Positions 1 through 7,592 of a stretch of DNA of 64,000 nucleotides are shown one piece after another (the stretch's first letter is position 1; every line of letters starts with the position of its first letter). A program made the translations under genes and the position numbers. The DNA is from CAADGU01 sp964467705 (GTDB lineage: Bacteria > Chloroflexota > Anaerolineae > Promineifilales > Promineifilaceae), in contig CAYXUZ010000006.1 of the NCBI GenBank assembly GCA_964467705.1, forward strand, positions 1-64,000. The letters are read 5' to 3'. The notes below the pieces were generated by a model. That model was given only the letters and a program-made list of their open reading frames with translations. It was not told where the DNA came from and did no database searches.

Positions 1-96
1 TCACTTCATATCTCATGGACATGAAGCTTACCTGTACTTATGCAAGAGGTCTATTTGTTTTGTAAATGCCCTTTGCAATCAGTCTGCTCGAAATTC

Positions 97-339
97 TTAT
101 TGTGCATTTTGATCCATATCCACAACCACATCAATGTGTGTTTCTTTATGCCATGTCTCCAAGTAATCTTGGAAGTGCATGTGGCATGTCTCACCTTGTT
201 CCAGATGGCGGCTTACTACTTCAAAGAAAGAACAAAGCTCGAAAAGGGCTTGTTTTGAACCCTGTATATAGATTGTTTTCCCTTCGGATGCTATTGATCC
301 TTCCTCATCGGAAAAGGAATCGGCTAAAAATGCTCTCAC
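97..339 (-). CDS. Small hypothetical protein, possibly Imm32-like immunity protein
   Basis: An 80-residue acidic protein of unknown function. The chosen start is GTG at 339, preceded by AGGAG with an 8-nt spacer; a longer reading to 444 has no ribosome binding site. The C-terminal half (a short strand, a helix resembling KQALFELCSFFEVV, then HMHF and a Val-rich strand) has the size and layout of small immunity proteins such as Imm32, but this is an impression, not a motif match. No toxin gene is next to it; the left window edge may hide one. Confidence 0.5.
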   Translation of the reverse strand: MRAFLADSFSDEEGSIASEGKTIYIQGSKQALFELCSFFEVVSRHLEQGETCHMHFQDYLETWHKETHIDVVVDMDQNAQ

Positions 340-462
340 TGTAAATCTCCTAAAATGCAAAACAATAGAATTACGGCCGTCAAACAAAACAGCTCCATTG
401 ACTGATGGTGGGAAGAGGGAGGGGGAGTACGGCAACAAATCCACACGTGTTCATCGGGAAGT

Positions 463-903
463 CTACGGCCGTAACTCTTGAGCAAGCCCAATGAGAATTC
501 CTTCGGGGCCTCGGATGTAGCAAAGCCGATAGATGTCTTCGTACTGCACCACTTCGCCAACAAGCTCCGCGCCGTGTTTGCCCAGCCGGGCCAGCGTATC
601 GTCGAGGTCCTCCACGGTAAACATGACCCGCAGGTAACCGAGAGCGTTCACCGGGGCGCGGCGGTGGTCGGCAACCACAGGCGGCGCCAGGAATCGGGAC
701 ATCTCCAGCCGGCTACGGCCGTCCGGTGTACGCATCATGGCAATCTCGACACGCTGGTCGCGCAGCCCCGTGACGCGCCCGGCCCACTCTCCTTCGATTG
801 CGGCGCGCCCCTCAAGCTCGAGGCCAAGTTCGGCGAAGAACTCAATGGCGGCATCGAGGTCTTCTACCACAATGCCAACGTTGTCCATACGTTTAACCGT
901 CAT
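463..903 (-). CDS. VOC-family (glyoxalase/bleomycin-resistance fold) protein
   Basis: A 146-residue single VOC module: the N-terminus MDNVGIVVEDLDAAIEFF and the C-terminal VEDLDDTLARL / YIRGPEGILIGLAQ segments are the two repeated beta-alpha-beta-beta-beta halves. Such proteins bind a divalent metal and act as lyases, dioxygenases or antibiotic-binding proteins; the substrate cannot be told. The start ATG at 903 has AGGGAGA 5 nt upstream. The last codons and stop lie in an ACGGCCGT copy, giving the tail LRP. A 7-bp inverted repeat (936-942/953-959) lies upstream of the start and could be an operator. Confidence 0.85.
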   Translation of the reverse strand: MTVKRMDNVGIVVEDLDAAIEFFAELGLELEGRAAIEGEWAGRVTGLRDQRVEIAMMRTPDGRSRLEMSRFLAPPVVADHRRAPVNALGYLRVMFTVEDLDDTLARLGKHGAELVGEVVQYEDIYRLCYIRGPEGILIGLAQELRP

Positions 904-935
904 GATGTCTCCCTGGCGTCTAACTTTGCATGATC

Positions 936-959
936 ACGATTCATTACACAACGAATCGT
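936..959. promoter_or_regulatory. Possible operator: 7-bp inverted repeat upstream of the VOC gene
   Basis: ACGATTC and GAATCGT are separated by 10 nt, about 33 to 56 bp upstream of the VOC start codon at 903. The spacing between arm centres (about 17 bp) suits a dimeric regulator, but no regulator gene is adjacent and short dyads arise by chance. The rest of the 904-1051 gap holds one ACGGCCGT at 1035 and nothing else that I recognise. Confidence 0.25.
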
Positions 960-1051
960 CATAATGACGCTATTGATGTTTCGTGAATAGTACCATTACA
1001 TCCAGTCTGTTGTCTGGAGTGTAGTGGAAGGGCTACGGCCGTAACGAGAGG

Positions 1052-1522
1052 TCAGGCTGTGTGGACTCGTGTGTAACGTGCTTCCACAGCCAGCAGTTCG
1101 TCCATACCGGCTGGGATGTTGTACATGCGTATGACGAATTCGTCGGCCGCTTCGGCGGCCAATTCGATGCGCCAGCCCCAGTCCGGCCCTGGGGGGGCGG
1201 GGTAGGAAGTCAGGGCAGAGACACGGCCGTCTCTGTCCGCCTCACCCCGAAAAACCATAAACTGCCCGCCGGTATGCCAGGAATCCAGCCACACCATGTC
1301 AACGCCGCCCGGCGCGGCGGCGTTACGCAGGATCAACAGCCCATCTTGCGGCTGCCCATCGTCTGCCCAGGTGTATTTGAAGGTGACAAAACCATCACGA
1401 GCGGCTAAGGAAATGGTGACGGCCGTTGCCGATTCCCGCACCGGCTCACCCGGCATCAGCCACACCCGATTCGTCCCCACCCACTCACCTACCAAACTGC
1501 TCAAATATGTTCTGATAGTCAT
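1052..1522 (-). CDS. DUF1579-like protein
   Basis: A 156-residue soluble protein of the DUF1579 type: LSSLVGEWVGTNRVW at the start, then a beta-rich body with YTWADDGQPQDGLLIL, the WLDSWHTGGQFMVF strand pair and the late WGWRIEL segment. These small beta-barrel proteins resemble lipocalin-like folds; the biochemical role is unknown. The start ATG at 1522 is chosen because GGAGGAACTTTGC precedes it; an ORF extension to 1552 lacks a ribosome binding site. Confidence 0.7.
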   Translation of the reverse strand: MTIRTYLSSLVGEWVGTNRVWLMPGEPVRESATAVTISLAARDGFVTFKYTWADDGQPQDGLLILRNAAAPGGVDMVWLDSWHTGGQFMVFRGEADRDGRVSALTSYPAPPGPDWGWRIELAAEAADEFVIRMYNIPAGMDELLAVEARYTRVHTA

Positions 1523-1553
1523 GCAAAGTTCCTCCAATAAACAATAGTCCACG

Positions 1554-1865
1554 TCACCGGTTCAAAACAACCAGCGCGGCGGCCATCAGAAATACGGCCG
1601 TGCCCAACTCCCACACCAAAAATCCCCCCACCCAAAGCCGCCGTAAGTCATCCTCTACCAGTCGTTTAGCCAGTAATGCCAGCATGAATACATCCGCCGC
1701 TACCGTAAACGCCACCACTGCCCCCAGACCCAGCAAAGGAAGACCCATCCTGGCTGATGACATATCGGCCGTCAACGACGCCACAAACCCAATGGCGACA
1801 ACGATAAAAACAACCGTTGCCACCCATACTCCCACAGTGATAAGGAAAAGTTTGAAAATGTTCAT
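1554..1865 (-). CDS. Small membrane protein with three predicted transmembrane helices
   Basis: A 103-residue hydrophobic protein. Helices are predicted at about residues 5-30, 42-66 and 78-100, with the charged loop KRLVEDDLRRL between the last two. It starts 10 nt downstream of the stop of the sensor kinase (1876-3147) on the same strand, so the two are probably co-transcribed and it may be an accessory to that kinase; this is inferred only from position. No family recognised. Confidence 0.65.
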   Translation of the reverse strand: MNIFKLFLITVGVWVATVVFIVVAIGFVASLTADMSSARMGLPLLGLGAVVAFTVAADVFMLALLAKRLVEDDLRRLWVGGFLVWELGTAVFLMAAALVVLNR

Positions 1866-1875
1866 CGTTGGTCAA

Positions 1876-3147
1876 TTAAAGATGAGCTGAAGCTGACGGA
1901 ACATTTGTCGGCAGCGTAAACACAAAATGGCTGCCCACGTTCGCTAATTCTGATTCCACCCAAATTTGTCCGCCGTGTGCTTCCACCGTCAGGCGGCAAA
2001 AGGCCAGCCCCAGCCCGTACCCCCGTGTCTCCCGTAAGCCGGTACGCTGCACCTGGGTAAAGCGGTCAAAGATTCGCTGTCGATCTGCCAGGGGAATACC
2101 AGGGCCACTGTCTTCCACACTGATCCGTATCATTTGCTCTTTGCTAACAACTTCCACACGAATACGGCCGTTTTCCGGCGTAAATTTAATAGCATTATCC
2201 ACCAGATTAGTCAGCACCCGCCGGATGCGCTCTGCATCTGCCATGACCAGTGGTAGATCATCGGCCAAATCAACCTGGAACTGAATCGCCCGCCAATGAG
2301 CAGTAAACGAGGCCATCGTGACCACTTCTTCCACCAGTTGTTTGATATAGACCGGCTCGTAATTCAGTTCCAGCAAACCTGACTCTAACTTTGAGATGTC
2401 CAACAGAGAGTCTACCAAATCCTGCATCCGGGCATGAGCCAGCCGGGCAATGTCCAGCAATTCCCGGTTGGCCGCCAGTACATCTTCCGGTAATACCAGT
2501 TCCAGCATGTTCAAAACGCTGTACATATTGCCCAGCGGGCTGCGAAGGTCATGGATAACCAGGTCGCTGGTTTCCTGCCGAATGCGCTGTAAGGTTACCA
2601 GTTGCTCGTTTTCATCCAGCAGCGATGAGATTTGCCGTAATGCTCCCCGATCGGGGGCTGTTTCTGTCCGGCTCGTTTCATGTACTGCTCGTAGACGGGC
2701 GCTCAATAAGGCCAACAACTTCAGGCTGATGGCGGGATGGGACTGCAACAATTTGAAGAAACCTTCCCGTTCAAGGCGCAGCAGTCGGCTGGGTTCCAGG
2801 GTTACTAATGACGCCCACCGTGGTTTATTTTCCAGCAGGGCCATATCTCCTACTACCTCGCCTGGCAGCCGGAAGAACACGTCATCTGGCTGGCTGAATT
2901 TTCCTTTTACTACCGCTACTCGCCCCGCCCAGACAATGTAGAGCGCATCCCCATCATCCCCTTCGCAGAAAATAATCTCCCCTGGCGCAAAACGCTGCTC
3001 GGTAATCAGTTCTTGCAGCAGTTGTCTATCCAGCGAGGTCAGCATTTTCATCAGGCTGCTGGTCACGGCCGTGTCCGTTAACCCTCCGTCAGACGGTTCG
3101 GCGGTGCGGATACGTTGCAGTTCAGCGTCGGTGACTCTGTTGGTCAT
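1876..3147 (-). CDS. Histidine kinase with N-terminal cyclic-nucleotide-binding-type domain
   Basis: A 423-residue soluble hybrid sensor. Residues about 40-150 form a CRP/cNMP-binding beta-roll (FAPGEIIFCEGDDGDALYIV, then GEVVGDMALLENKPRWASL). A HisKA domain follows with phospho-acceptor His199 in HDLRSPLGN, then a HATPase_c domain with the N box NLVDNAIKFT, G1 box DSGPGI, F box RIFDRF and G2 box GYGLGLAF. All catalytic boxes are intact. There is no transmembrane segment and no receiver domain, and no response regulator gene lies nearby, so it is an orphan cytoplasmic kinase that likely senses a small ligand or redox cofactor. Confidence 0.9.
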   Translation of the reverse strand: MTNRVTDAELQRIRTAEPSDGGLTDTAVTSSLMKMLTSLDRQLLQELITEQRFAPGEIIFCEGDDGDALYIVWAGRVAVVKGKFSQPDDVFFRLPGEVVGDMALLENKPRWASLVTLEPSRLLRLEREGFFKLLQSHPAISLKLLALLSARLRAVHETSRTETAPDRGALRQISSLLDENEQLVTLQRIRQETSDLVIHDLRSPLGNMYSVLNMLELVLPEDVLAANRELLDIARLAHARMQDLVDSLLDISKLESGLLELNYEPVYIKQLVEEVVTMASFTAHWRAIQFQVDLADDLPLVMADAERIRRVLTNLVDNAIKFTPENGRIRVEVVSKEQMIRISVEDSGPGIPLADRQRIFDRFTQVQRTGLRETRGYGLGLAFCRLTVEAHGGQIWVESELANVGSHFVFTLPTNVPSASAHL

Positions 3148-3157
3148 TGGTTCGGTG

Positions 3158-3191
3158 GTAATTGTGTAATTGGGGGAACCAATTACACAAT
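3158..3191. repeat. Periodic dyad repeat (8-nt units) at the ThDP enzyme 3' end
   Basis: A perfect 13-bp inverted repeat (3161-3173 / 3179-3191, 5-nt loop). The forward half reads as octamers GTAATTGT then GTAATTGG, and the right half mirrors them. The right arm contains the stop codon of the minus-strand ThDP enzyme, and the element separates it from the histidine kinase start 10 nt away. No T-run follows on either strand, so a classic terminator is unlikely. Confidence 0.7.
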
Positions 3192-4811
3192 ATATGGCGT
3201 GCTGGCCCCCGTCTTTGCCATCCCCTTTTCATCCAGCGAAACATCAATGCAGGCCGGGAGGCCACTGGCAAAGGCGCGGGTCAGCGCGGGGCCAATCTCA
3301 GCCGGGTCGTCTACGTGTTCGCCGTAGCCGCCCATCGCTTGCACAATTTTATCATACCGGGTGGGGGCCAGTTTGGTGGCAATGGCCCGCTCTTCGCCGA
3401 CCATGTTCACCTGTGGCCCACGAATTTGCCCCCAACCGGCGTCGTTGCCGACGATGGCCACGATGGGCAGGTGGTAGCGCACGGCCGTGTCAAATTCAAA
3501 GCCATTCAACCCAAATGAGCCATCCCCACTGACGATTAACACCTTCTTCTGCGGGTGCAAATGTTGGGCAGCAATGGCAAAGGGGGCGCCTACACCCAGA
3601 CAGCCCAACGGGCCGGGGTCCAGCCATTGGCCGGGCAGGGTCACGTCCAACACCTTCGCCGCTGCGCTGACAATATCGCCGCCATCCCCCACCACAATCA
3701 TCTCTTCATCCAGCAATTTGTTGATTTCGGCGGCAAAACGGAAATGGTTGACCGGCGCATCGTCCAGCATTTCCCAGGCAGTCTGTTGGTCGCGCTTTTT
3801 CTGCTCCCAACCGCGTACCTCGTCCAGCCAAGCACCCCAACGGATGCCTTGCAATCCTTCGCTGAGCGCCTCCAGCACCAGCCGCGAATCGGCGAGCATG
3901 GCGACATCGGCCTGGCGGTTGTGGTTCAGTTCACCAGGGTCATTTTCTATCTGAATCAATTTGGCAGTGGGATTCCACCCTTCCAGCCCATATTTCAGGC
4001 GAAAATCGAGCGGCGTGCCGATGAGCAGCACGGCGTCCGCTTCACGCAGCGCCTTTGAACGGGCGGATTTGAAGCAGTGTGGGTGGGTCATGGGCAGCGT
4101 ACCCCGCCCCGCGCCGTTGGTAAAGACGGGCACGGCCGTTTGCTCCGTAAATTCGCGCAGGGCATCACTGGCCCCATCCCAATACACCTGTGTCCCGGCA
4201 ATCAGGATTTGCGCGTTCCGCAAAATCTCAAACATCGCTTGAATCGCGCTGAGTTCGGGGGCTATCGGTTCAACTACAAATTTGGGGGCAATCTCCGGCA
4301 CATCTATGGCGTTAAACAGCACGTCAAAGGGCAGTTCGATGAAAACGGGGCCGGGCCGTCCGCTGAGGGCCAGTTTGAAAGCGTCGGCCAGTTGCGCCGG
4401 AATCTCTTCCGTCTTTTGCACGGTGAAACTGGCTTTAGTGAAGGTCTGGAACATTTCGGTCTGGGGCATTTCTTGTAACGCGCCCCGGCCACGGGTGCGC
4501 AGGGGGGCCGCGCCGCCAAAGAGGATCATCGGGCTGCGCGCCTGGTAGGCATTGGCTACGGCCGTGACTGCATCCGTCACTCCTGGCCCGGCCGTGACGA
4601 TGGCTGCGCCGATGTTGCGTGTCAGCCGGGCATAGGCATCGGCGGCGTGCCCGGCTGCCTGTTCGTGCCGGAAATCAATCACGCGGATGTTGTTGTTCAA
4701 ACAACCTTCATACACGGGCGCAATGTGCCCGCCGCACAGGGTATACAGAGTATCCACTCCTTGCGCTGCCAACGCCCGCGCCACCAGTTCACCACCATGT
4801 GTAAATTGCAT
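3183..4811 (-). CDS. ThDP-dependent enzyme, acetolactate synthase / 2-hydroxyacyl-CoA lyase-like
   Basis: A 542-residue three-domain ThDP enzyme. The N-terminal Pyr domain carries the activating Glu50 in DFRHEQAAGHAADAYAR; the central domain has the TNGAGRGTLP segment; the C-terminal PP domain has the Mg/ThDP motif starting at GDGSFGLNGFEFDTA and ending in IVGND. Length and motifs match the ILVB-like/HACL1-like branch rather than a two-subunit IlvB (no IlvN next to it). The next gene is a PECR-like enoyl reductase, which favours a fatty-acyl or 2-hydroxyacyl role over branched-chain amino acid synthesis; this is inference. The stop codon lies in the 3158-3191 repeat. Confidence 0.85.
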   Translation of the reverse strand: MQFTHGGELVARALAAQGVDTLYTLCGGHIAPVYEGCLNNNIRVIDFRHEQAAGHAADAYARLTRNIGAAIVTAGPGVTDAVTAVANAYQARSPMILFGGAAPLRTRGRGALQEMPQTEMFQTFTKASFTVQKTEEIPAQLADAFKLALSGRPGPVFIELPFDVLFNAIDVPEIAPKFVVEPIAPELSAIQAMFEILRNAQILIAGTQVYWDGASDALREFTEQTAVPVFTNGAGRGTLPMTHPHCFKSARSKALREADAVLLIGTPLDFRLKYGLEGWNPTAKLIQIENDPGELNHNRQADVAMLADSRLVLEALSEGLQGIRWGAWLDEVRGWEQKKRDQQTAWEMLDDAPVNHFRFAAEINKLLDEEMIVVGDGGDIVSAAAKVLDVTLPGQWLDPGPLGCLGVGAPFAIAAQHLHPQKKVLIVSGDGSFGLNGFEFDTAVRYHLPIVAIVGNDAGWGQIRGPQVNMVGEERAIATKLAPTRYDKIVQAMGGYGEHVDDPAEIGPALTRAFASGLPACIDVSLDEKGMAKTGASTPYIV

Positions 4812-4828
4812 GTTGCCTCCTTAATTTT

Positions 4829-4863
4829 CGTAATCCGTTATCCGATTACGGATTACGGAATCC
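4829..4863. repeat. Periodic dyad repeat (7-nt units, CGTAATC type)
   Basis: Five consecutive heptamers in perfect register: CGTAATC, CGTTATC, then the complementary type CGATTAC, GGATTAC and GGAATCC. The outer arms CGTAATCCG (4829-4837) and CGGATTACG (4849-4857) are perfect complements. It lies on the 3' end of the short-chain reductase gene: the last residues FRNP and the TAA stop are read from these units. Related heptamers occur at 14596-14630, 21325-21380, 21508-21542 and 37846-37880. Confidence 0.8.
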
Positions 4864-5691
4864 ATCAAAAGCCGGTGGCGCGTTGTCATGATCATCAATC
4901 TCCCACGTTTTGCGCCAGAGGGAGTACGCGCCGTCAATTTTGAGCGTCTCGCCGCTGATGTAGGCGGCGGCGGGGGAGAGCAGAAAGACAATGGCGGCGG
5001 CCGTTTCGCTTTCCGTGCCCATCCGTTTGTAGGGAATATCTTTGACAACCTGGGGTAGCAGTTCTTGTTTTACAAAGTCGGGATATTTGTCCAGGCCGCT
5101 GGAATCAATGATGCCAGGGGCGACGGCGTTGAGGCGCACACCGGAACGCGCCCATTCGACGGCCAATGTCTTAGTCAGGTTTTCCACGCCCGCGCGGGCG
5201 GCGGCGGAATGGGCCATGCCGGGATAACCGCGCCAATTGTCAATGAGCATGTTGACGATGACGCCGCCGTGTTGGTGCATATATTGATTATACGCTTCGC
5301 GGCACATGAGGAAGGTGCCGGTGAGGTTGGTTTCGACAACGGCCGTGAACCCCTTCAACGTAATCATCTCCGCCGGACTGAGGAATTGGCCACCGGCATT
5401 GTTCACCAGTCCATGCACGGCCCCCTGTGCGGCCAATACCTGGGCGAACAGGTTTTGCACCTGGCTCTCTTCGCGGATGTTGCAAGGCACGGCCGTGACG
5501 CTGCCCCCGCTCTGGCTGATTTCCTGGCGCACGGTTTCCAGCTTTTCCGGGTCGCGCCCGGCAATCACCACATGCGCCCCCAATGATGCCAGTTCGTGCG
5601 TGGTGGCGCGGCCAATGCCGCTGCCGCCGCCGGTGACGATGATGGTTTGCCCGGCAAATAAATCGGGCCGGAAAACAGAGTGATAGGTCAT
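4846..5691 (-). CDS. Short-chain dehydrogenase, PECR-like (trans-2-enoyl-CoA reductase-like)
   Basis: A 281-residue Rossmann SDR. The NAD(P) motif is TGGGSGIG near residue 21, followed by NNAGG near 95. The usual YxxxK catalytic pair is replaced by the segment HSAAARAGVENLTKTLAVEW, which corresponds closely to the peroxisomal trans-2-enoyl-CoA reductase (PECR) signature, and the tail WEIDDHDN also matches that group. Expected reaction: NADPH reduction of trans-2-enoyl-CoA. It overlaps the upstream K+ channel gene by 4 nt and is followed by the ThDP lyase, forming an operon. The C-terminal four residues and stop come from a heptamer repeat. Confidence 0.85.
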   Translation of the reverse strand: MTYHSVFRPDLFAGQTIIVTGGGSGIGRATTHELASLGAHVVIAGRDPEKLETVRQEISQSGGSVTAVPCNIREESQVQNLFAQVLAAQGAVHGLVNNAGGQFLSPAEMITLKGFTAVVETNLTGTFLMCREAYNQYMHQHGGVIVNMLIDNWRGYPGMAHSAAARAGVENLTKTLAVEWARSGVRLNAVAPGIIDSSGLDKYPDFVKQELLPQVVKDIPYKRMGTESETAAAIVFLLSPAAAYISGETLKIDGAYSLWRKTWEIDDHDNAPPAFDGFRNP

Positions 5692-6146
5692 GGGGTTTCC
5701 TCGTCTGGGGGCACGGCCGTTTCGTCTACGGCCGTTTTGCCTGTGGCGGTCGCTTCGATAGCTGATACTTCTACGGCCACTTCCGTGGCCACTTCCTTCA
5801 ATTCTCGTTTGAGCAGTCGGCGTGGTGTGCCCGGCTCAATTCTGATCTCGGCCAGCTTGAGGATGAAGCTAGATAGCAAGCCCAGGCCGATGACGATGTA
5901 AAGGGTGGTAAATAATTTGGTGAACGGTTGCGTGGGGGAGAGGTCACCATAGCCAACGGTTGCCAGGGTGACAATTGTAAAGTAGAAAGAGTCTACCCAC
6001 GACCAGCCTTCAAACTCACGGTAAAACAGCGTACCTAGAGCAATAACGCCTAAAACCGTCCAAAAAAGGCCGCGAAATTCCTTATCTTGCCAGCCACCTT
6101 TGAGTCGCCGCCAGGCCTGCACAATAAAAAAGTATAAGGCGATCAT
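5688..6146 (-). CDS. Two-transmembrane potassium channel
   Basis: A 152-residue ion channel of the Ion_trans_2 type: a first membrane helix (FWTVLGVIALGTLFYREF), a pore helix, the selectivity filter TLATVGYGD, then the second helix (LFTTLYIVIGLGLLSSFI). The short C-terminal tail is charged and then Glu/Thr/Ala-rich, with no RCK domain, so gating is not by a fused nucleotide sensor. Two adjacent ACGGCCGT copies (5713, 5728) encode KTAVDETAV in this tail, showing that the motif accumulates in unconstrained sequence. It overlaps the downstream reductase start by 4 nt. Confidence 0.9.
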   Translation of the reverse strand: MIALYFFIVQAWRRLKGGWQDKEFRGLFWTVLGVIALGTLFYREFEGWSWVDSFYFTIVTLATVGYGDLSPTQPFTKLFTTLYIVIGLGLLSSFILKLAEIRIEPGTPRRLLKRELKEVATEVAVEVSAIEATATGKTAVDETAVPPDEETP

Positions 6147-6164
6147 ACCTTTCCTATGAAAAGA

Positions 6165-6223
6165 GTGTCAGGTGTCAGGTGGTAAGTTTCAACACCTGAC
6201 ACTTGACACCTGGTACATGACAC
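6165..6223. repeat. Periodic dyad repeat (7-nt units, GTGTCAG type)
   Basis: Eight heptamers in uninterrupted register: two GTGTCAG, GTGGTAA, GTTTCAA, then the complementary series CACCTGA, CACTTGA, CACCTGG and TACATGA. It fills the whole gap between the NTP pyrophosphohydrolase stop (6223) and the K+ channel start (6146). The halves can pair into a hairpin of about 20 bp. Confidence 0.85.
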
Positions 6224-6630
6224 TAACACTGGTTCTCTTGTAGTTGCTGCAAAATACTACGCACGTTGGCGGGCTGCCAGCCGGGTGGTTTGAGCAGTTT
6301 GCCGTCGGCGCGGCGGGGGCCGCTCAGTTTTTCCATGTTGGCGCGGTGGACTTCGGCGTAGACGGCGTCGGCGTTGATGCCCAGAGTGGCAAATGTGCCA
6401 TAGACGACGTAGAGCAGGTCGGCCAGTTCGTGGGCTAATGGCGCCAGGTCTACGGCCGTGCCCATCTCACCATTCAACGCCGCAAAGGCTTCCATCACTT
6501 CCCGGTACTCTTCCTGAATGAGGGTGCAGCGCAACGCCAGTGTATCAGGATGGGGAATGGTGGGGGCGGTGGGTGTGGCTTCCAGGGCCGTGTGAAAATC
6601 TATGATCTTCTCAAAATTAGTTTGCGGCAT
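6223..6630 (-). CDS. MazG-like all-alpha NTP pyrophosphohydrolase
   Basis: A 135-residue all-helical protein. The metal-binding helices carry EEYREVMEAF (ExxE-type) and HELADLLYVVYGT (ExxD-type), typical of MazG/dUTPase-like enzymes; the tail ANMEKL...DGKLLKPPGW is characteristic of the HisE/DR2231-like group. Expected role: hydrolysis of non-canonical or excess (d)NTPs to monophosphates. It starts inside the 3' end of the HAD gene (14-nt overlap), so the two are translationally coupled. Confidence 0.82.
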   Translation of the reverse strand: MPQTNFEKIIDFHTALEATPTAPTIPHPDTLALRCTLIQEEYREVMEAFAALNGEMGTAVDLAPLAHELADLLYVVYGTFATLGINADAVYAEVHRANMEKLSGPRRADGKLLKPPGWQPANVRSILQQLQENQC

Positions 6631-7282
6631 GGAAAACCTCGGTGATGAGTTGGGACAAAGGCATGTGCGCCAGTGAATTAAGGCGGAGGTCGGCCAGGGA
6701 AAAGTCGAGGGCGTGGGTCATGTTGTTGGGCACGGCCGTGACCCAAACCCCTGCTGCCTTCGCCGCCCGCACGCCATTGAGCGAATCTTCCAACGCCAAT
6801 GCCCGGTCTGCCGCCATGCCCAACTGTGCCAGCACAAAATGGTAGACGGCCGGGTCCGGTTTGGGGCAGTCACCGACGTCATCGCGGCAGGCAACGGCCG
6901 TGAAGTAAGAAGTGATGTCCAACTGTTGCAAATGTTCATCTACCCAACTATGGCGGGAACTGGATGCCAGCCCGATAGGCAGTCCCATCTCTCTGGCGCT
7001 CTGCAAATAGGCCAGCACGCCGGGCATCATCGTCTCTTGAGCCAGGAGTTCCCGATCACGCTGGCGGCGTTGTGGTTCCAGCGTATGCCGGTCAACGGGT
7101 CGGCCGATTTGTGCTTCCAGATGAGCATAGGGATCAAAATAGGTGGAGCCGATGTTTTGCTGCCATTGCGTGATGGGAAATGGTTGGCCGAAGGCGGCGA
7201 ATATCTCTTGCCAGGAGAGATACTCGGTATATTCCGTATTCAAAATGAGGCCATCAAAATCAAAAATAAGTGCGTCAATCAT
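6617..7282 (-). CDS. HAD-superfamily phosphatase (beta-phosphoglucomutase/YcjU-like)
   Basis: A 221-residue HAD hydrolase, subfamily I. Motif I is FDFDGLILNTE near residue 8 (nucleophile Asp and acid/base Asp), motif II is LASSSR near 104, the Lys of motif III is in CPKPDP, and motif IV is ALEDSLNGV near 164. A helical cap lies between motifs I and II. Substrate: a small phosphorylated sugar or nucleotide metabolite; it is not possible to choose. Cotranscribed with the downstream NTP pyrophosphohydrolase, suggesting metabolite-damage control. Confidence 0.88.
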   Translation of the reverse strand: MIDALIFDFDGLILNTEYTEYLSWQEIFAAFGQPFPITQWQQNIGSTYFDPYAHLEAQIGRPVDRHTLEPQRRQRDRELLAQETMMPGVLAYLQSAREMGLPIGLASSSRHSWVDEHLQQLDITSYFTAVACRDDVGDCPKPDPAVYHFVLAQLGMAADRALALEDSLNGVRAAKAAGVWVTAVPNNMTHALDFSLADLRLNSLAHMPLSQLITEVFHAAN

Positions 7283-7302
7283 GACGGGGGATTATACCCC
7301 CG

Positions 7303-7343
7303 TTTGCCGCTCATTCCACGCGCCGTGTGGAATGAGCGGCAAA
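7303..7343. repeat. 17-bp perfect hairpin between divergent genes
   Basis: Arms 7303-7319 and 7327-7343 are perfect complements with a 7-nt loop. It lies in the divergent gap between the HAD gene start (7282) and the CDF start (7593), so it is not a terminator for a known gene. A second set of dyads follows directly (7380-7440). Confidence 0.7.
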
Positions 7344-7379
7344 GATTCAGCAGTCGCCTAGAAACAGTTATTAGGCTCT

Positions 7380-7440
7380 GTCATTCCCGCGAAAGCGGGA
7401 ATCCACAAAGGGGTGGATGCCCGCCTACGCGGGCATGACC
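7380..7440. repeat. REP-like double hairpin (ATTCCCGC...GCGGGAAT type)
   Basis: Two adjacent short hairpins: ATTCCCGCGAAAGCGGGAAT, then GATGCCCGCCTACGCGGGCAT, flanked by TCCA/TGGA sequences. This matches the class of REP-like elements containing TCATTCCCGCG-type arms seen in many bacterial genomes. The rest of the 7283-7592 gap (about 310 nt) holds the 17-bp hairpin and, near the CDF start, a purine-rich ribosome binding site; no gene is visible. Confidence 0.65.
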
Positions 7441-7592
7441 ATTTCAATAGATAACCTTTTTAGACACGCTCTCACAATTTAGACGGACGAAAAGACGGTG
7501 TTTGTTATTGTGATTCATGCACTTAGTGAGGACTAACGAAAAAATGAATGGATCGCGTAGATTTTCACAAGAGGGGGTGGCACAATGGGCGT

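Noticed and set aside
1..96. Left-edge sequence
   Set aside because: Open frames here are short and without any recognisable product; no feature can be supported.
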